Origin: Clostridia bacterium
Lineage (GTDB): Bacteria > Bacillota > Clostridia > Christensenellales > Aristaeellaceae
Direction: 5' to 3'
DNA length: 64,000 bases
Assembly (NCBI GenBank): GCA_017521565.1
Contig: JAFXCE010000011.1
Span: forward strand, 1 to 64,000
Position numbers and translations under genes: made by a program. The number at the start of each line of letters is the position of its first letter. Positions within the stretch are counted from its first letter, which is position 1. The notes beneath the pieces are model-generated. The model was given only the letters and a program-made list of their open reading frames with translations, searched no databases and was not told the origin of the DNA. Below, piece after piece: positions 61,680 through 64,000 of the stretch.

Positions 61680-61925
61680 CGCTGACGGAGAAGGCGAATG
61701 ACCGCGATCCTCAGAGAGCGCGCCCACGGCTGCAAGGCGCGCGTTCGCAGGCATGACGCTCCGGCCTCCCGAGTACGCGGAGAACGCATGATCCAGTCAT
61801 GAAATCCGCCGGGCGCTCCCGATACAGAGCAGACAAGGATACAGAGGAAATCCGTCTGTATTGAAGCAAGGTGGTACCGCGAAGTTCAGCTTCGCCCCTG
61901 CATAAGGGGCGAGGCTTTTTCTTTT
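61680..61925 (+). promoter_or_regulatory. T-box riboswitch of proS
   Basis: Stem I shows AGAGAG followed by the GCGCGCC...GGCGCGC arm with a GGCTGCAA-type loop (about 61715-61742). The T-box itself is AAGGTGGTACCGCG (61868-61881). A Pro codon CCG (61761-61763), 7 bases before GAGTA, is the likely specifier. Terminator arms AGCTTCGCCCCT and AGGGGCGAGGCT (61889-61916) with TTTTTCTTTT. Uncharged tRNA-Pro would favour read-through. Confidence 0.85.
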
Positions 61926-61949
61926 GCATAGGCGGTGCCAGCTGTTAGA

Positions 61950-61970
61950 GTTTTTGCGTAATTTCCTAAT
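61950..61970 (-). repeat. Fragment of the conserved 95-bp element
   Basis: On the minus strand ATTAGGAAATTACGCAAAA matches 18 of 19 bases of copy B (19684). Only this head part is present, just before the proS Shine-Dalgarno. Confidence 0.45.
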
Positions 61971-61995
61971 GATTTCATGAAGGAGAAAAGATATT

Positions 61996-63723
61996 ATGAA
62001 GCTCAAGAATCTCGTTTCCAAGCGTTATAAGGAGACCCCGGCCGATTGTGTCATCGCCAGCCAGGCGCTGATGATGCGCGGCGGCTACATCAAGCCCGTC
62101 GGCAACGGCATTTATACCCTGTTCCCGGTGACCAAGCGCATTACCTCCAAGATCGAGAAGATCATCCGCGAGGAGATGGACCGCATCGACGGCCAGGAGC
62201 TGATGTTCCCGGTGGCGATGCCGGCGAGCATCTGGCAGGAGTCCGGCCGCTATGACTCCATCGGCAGCGAGCTGCTGCGCTTCACCGACCGCTCCGGCGC
62301 GGGCATGGTGCTGGGCATGACCCATGAGGAAGCGTCCGTTCATTTCGTGCGCGACGTTGCCGACAGCTACACCCAGTATCCGTTCATGATCTATCAGATT
62401 CAGACCAAGTTCCGCGATGAGCCGCGCTGCCGCGGCGGCCTGATCCGCGTGCGTGAATTCACCATGAAGGATGCGTACTCCTTCCACACCTCTCAGGAGG
62501 ATCTGGAGCGCTACTATCAGGTCTGCTATGACGCGTACAACCGCATCTTCTTCCGTGCGGGCGTGGGCGACGTCGTCGCTGTCGCGTCCGACAGCGGCAT
62601 GATGGGCGGCAAGGTTTCCCACGAGTATATGCTTCTCACTCCGGTCGGCGAGGATACCATCGTCCTGTGCCATGACTGCGACTATCGCGCTAACATGGAA
62701 GCCGCGCCCTGCATCGTCACGAACGAGGCCGGCGAGATGGCGGAGCTCACCAAGGTTGAAACCCCGAACGTCAAGACCATTGAGGATCTGTGCGCGTTCC
62801 TGAATGTGACTGCCAAGCAGTGCTGCAAGGCCGTCGTCTATCAGGAGAATCTGACCGACAAGTATGTCGTCGCCTTCCTGCGCGGAGATCTTGATATCAA
62901 CGAGACCAAGCTGCGCAATCACATCAAGGCCGAGATCCATCCGGCGGAGATCACCATGGAGAGCGGCATCTGCGCCGGCTTCATCGGCCCGAAGGGCCTG
63001 CCGGCCGATGTTCGCGTGGTGTTTGATGCTTCCCTCAAGGGCGTGAATGCCTTTGTGACCGGCGCGAACGAGACCGACGCGCACTACACCGGCTTCAATA
63101 TCGCGCGCGAGATGGGCGAGGTGGAGTATGTCGATGTGGCAAAGGCGTATGACGGCGGCATTTGCCCGGTCTGCGGCAAGCCGAGCGTGTATACCTCTCG
63201 CGGCATCGAGGTCGGCAACATCTTCCAGCTGGGCACCAAGTACACCGAGAGCATGGGCATGACCTATGTCGATCAGGACGGCACCCTCAAGCACCCGATC
63301 ATGGGCTGCTATGGCATCGGCGTGGGCCGTCTGGCCGCTTCCGTGTGCGAGGCGCATCGCGACGATTATGGCCCGATCTGGCCGATCTCCATCGCGCCGT
63401 GGCAGGTGCATCTGTGCTCCCTGCGCGCGGACAATGAGGAGGTTGCCGCGATGTCTAAGAAGATCTATGACGAGCTGACCGCCAAGGGCGTTGAGGTCAT
63501 CTGGGATGACCGCAGTGTTTCCGCCGGCGTCATGTTCTCTGACGCCGACCTGTTCGGCGTGCCGGTGCGCGTGGTCGTCAGCCCGAAGGGCCTGAAGAAC
63601 GGCACCATCGAGATCTCCGCCCGCGACAAGTCCATGCAGGAGAAGAAGCCGGTGGACGAGGCCGTCGAGTTTGTGTACAACTACGTTGTGGATGAGCTGG
63701 CGAAACTCAACTGCCGCCTGTAA
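61996..63723 (+). CDS. proS: Prolyl-tRNA synthetase (bacterial type, with editing domain)
   Basis: 575 residues. Class II motifs: motif 1 near KITSKIEKIIREEMDRIDGQELMFPV, motif 2 TKFRDEPRCRGGLIRVREFTMKDAYSF, motif 3 MGCYGIGVGRLAASVCE. The INS/YbaK editing domain lies at about residues 220-390, followed by the anticodon-binding domain from about 470. Charges tRNA-Pro. Regulated by the T-box upstream. Confidence 0.97.
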   Translation: MKLKNLVSKRYKETPADCVIASQALMMRGGYIKPVGNGIYTLFPVTKRITSKIEKIIREEMDRIDGQELMFPVAMPASIWQESGRYDSIGSELLRFTDRSGAGMVLGMTHEEASVHFVRDVADSYTQYPFMIYQIQTKFRDEPRCRGGLIRVREFTMKDAYSFHTSQEDLERYYQVCYDAYNRIFFRAGVGDVVAVASDSGMMGGKVSHEYMLLTPVGEDTIVLCHDCDYRANMEAAPCIVTNEAGEMAELTKVETPNVKTIEDLCAFLNVTAKQCCKAVVYQENLTDKYVVAFLRGDLDINETKLRNHIKAEIHPAEITMESGICAGFIGPKGLPADVRVVFDASLKGVNAFVTGANETDAHYTGFNIAREMGEVEYVDVAKAYDGGICPVCGKPSVYTSRGIEVGNIFQLGTKYTESMGMTYVDQDGTLKHPIMGCYGIGVGRLAASVCEAHRDDYGPIWPISIAPWQVHLCSLRADNEEVAAMSKKIYDELTAKGVEVIWDDRSVSAGVMFSDADLFGVPVRVVVSPKGLKNGTIEISARDKSMQEKKPVDEAVEFVYNYVVDELAKLNCRL

Positions 63724-63733
63724 AAGCGAATCA

Positions 63734-63774
63734 AAAGCGGGCCGCTTTCCCATGCTGGGAGAGCGGCCCGCTTT
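63734..63774. terminator. Terminator between proS and the MmcQ-like gene
   Basis: Perfect 13-bp arms (63734-63746 and 63762-63774) serving both converging genes. Confidence 0.8.
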
Positions 63775-63777
63775 GTG

Positions 63778-64000
63778 TTATGTGTTTTGCCGCGCCCTTT
63801 TCTTTTTCGGCTTCGGTCCGACGAGTCTGTAGCTCTCGTCGATCAGATGCAGGATTTCGCTGTCGGTCATGCTGCCGTCGAGGATGATGGAGATCCAGTG
63901 CAGCTTATTCATGTGATAGGCCGGAACGACGGCGGGATAGACGGTCTTGAAGAAATCGCCCCAGTTGGGCTCGGCCTTGACGTTGATCCACACCCTGCCC
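63778..64000 (-). CDS. MmcQ/YjbR-family protein, C-terminal part
   Basis: The gene begins beyond the window's right edge; the GTG at 63993 is probably an internal Val. The visible 73 residues contain VKAEPNWGDFFKTVYPAVVPAYHMNKLHWISIILDG, the family signature, followed by IDESYRLVGPKPKKK. Small CyaY-like fold, possibly DNA-binding; role unknown. Confidence 0.85.
   Translation of the reverse strand, partial: GRVWINVKAEPNWGDFFKTVYPAVVPAYHMNKLHWISIILDGSMTDSEILHLIDESYRLVGPKPKKKRARQNT

Noticed and set aside
63778..63993. Complete 71-residue gene starting at 63993
   Set aside because: The family normally has about 40 more N-terminal residues and the frame stays open to the window edge, so the gene is cut by the window.

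Overview
The window is a GC-rich stretch of a Gram-positive, endospore-lineage type (Clostridia-like, probably anaerobic gut) chromosome. This is inferred from near-consensus sigma-A promoters (TTGACA, 17 bp, TATAAT), strong Shine-Dalgarno sites, TTG/GTG starts, a T-box on proS, an rplS-rbgA-rnhB-yraN order, a feoA-feoB-Cys-rich protein cluster and a SpoIID-domain lipoprotein. The genus cannot be fixed from this sequence. Most genes run on the + strand, with short minus-strand islands.

Layout. 1-3.2 kb: 3' end of a fucO-like dehydrogenase, then an AEC transporter and pepT on the minus strand. 3.2-4.9 kb: dnaX. 5.0-11.0 kb: a secreted Tat-type flavoprotein reductase, a LysR regulator and a polar amino-acid ABC transporter (binding protein, permease, ATPase). 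11.2-15.0 kb: an orphan binding-protein-like gene, then rplS, rbgA, rnhB, yraN. 15.1-19.0 kb: a 1312-residue membrane protein joining two GT-C glycosyltransferase modules. 19.0-19.7 kb: a phage-like HTH repressor and small-gene cassette with twin operators. 19.9-31.7 kb: a polysaccharide locus (two GT2, two GT4, an O-antigen-ligase-like protein, an initiating sugar transferase, a six-hairpin-glycosidase-like protein, a CHAP hydrolase, GtrA, LCP), interrupted by a minus-strand PRTase-like/GNAT pair. 31.7-38.4 kb: proA, rpiB, an orphan sugar-type binding protein, an MBL hydrolase, tex. 38.4-39.7 kb: a small unknown protein and an RluA synthase on the minus strand. 39.8-42.6 kb: a two-gene unit of a membrane-hairpin protein and an Hsp70/actin-fold ATPase with its own C-terminal membrane hairpin. 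42.7-48.8 kb: DUF896, an SH3-repeat secreted protein, metNIQ with a divergent LysR. 48.4-52.4 kb: a DtxR-type repressor, feoA, feoB, a 55-residue Cys-rich protein, a ZIP transporter. 52.5-58.5 kb: DUF1292, uvrC, a ComM-like ATPase, an RraA-like protein, a 65-residue basic protein, an esterase. 58.7-64 kb: a SpoIID-like lipoprotein, tRNA-Ala(GGC) with a 162-bp tandem repeat, a MATE exporter, T-box-proS, and a partial MmcQ/YjbR gene.

Three points stand out. First, the 65-residue basic protein at 57460 has a strong intrinsic terminator inside its reading frame, upstream of the stop codon. This is the layout of tmRNA-controlled ribosome-rescue factors such as ArfA and BrfA. Second, the Hsp70-like ATPase at 40716 lacks a substrate-binding domain, carries a membrane hairpin, and is coupled to a second hairpin protein; I know of no described system with this make-up. 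Third, seven copies of a two-hairpin intergenic repeat show compensatory stem changes between copies. Two of the pairs lie head to head. A second conserved element of about 95 bp (two copies plus a fragment), a MITE-like element and the tRNA-linked tandem repeat add to an unusually rich non-coding layer.
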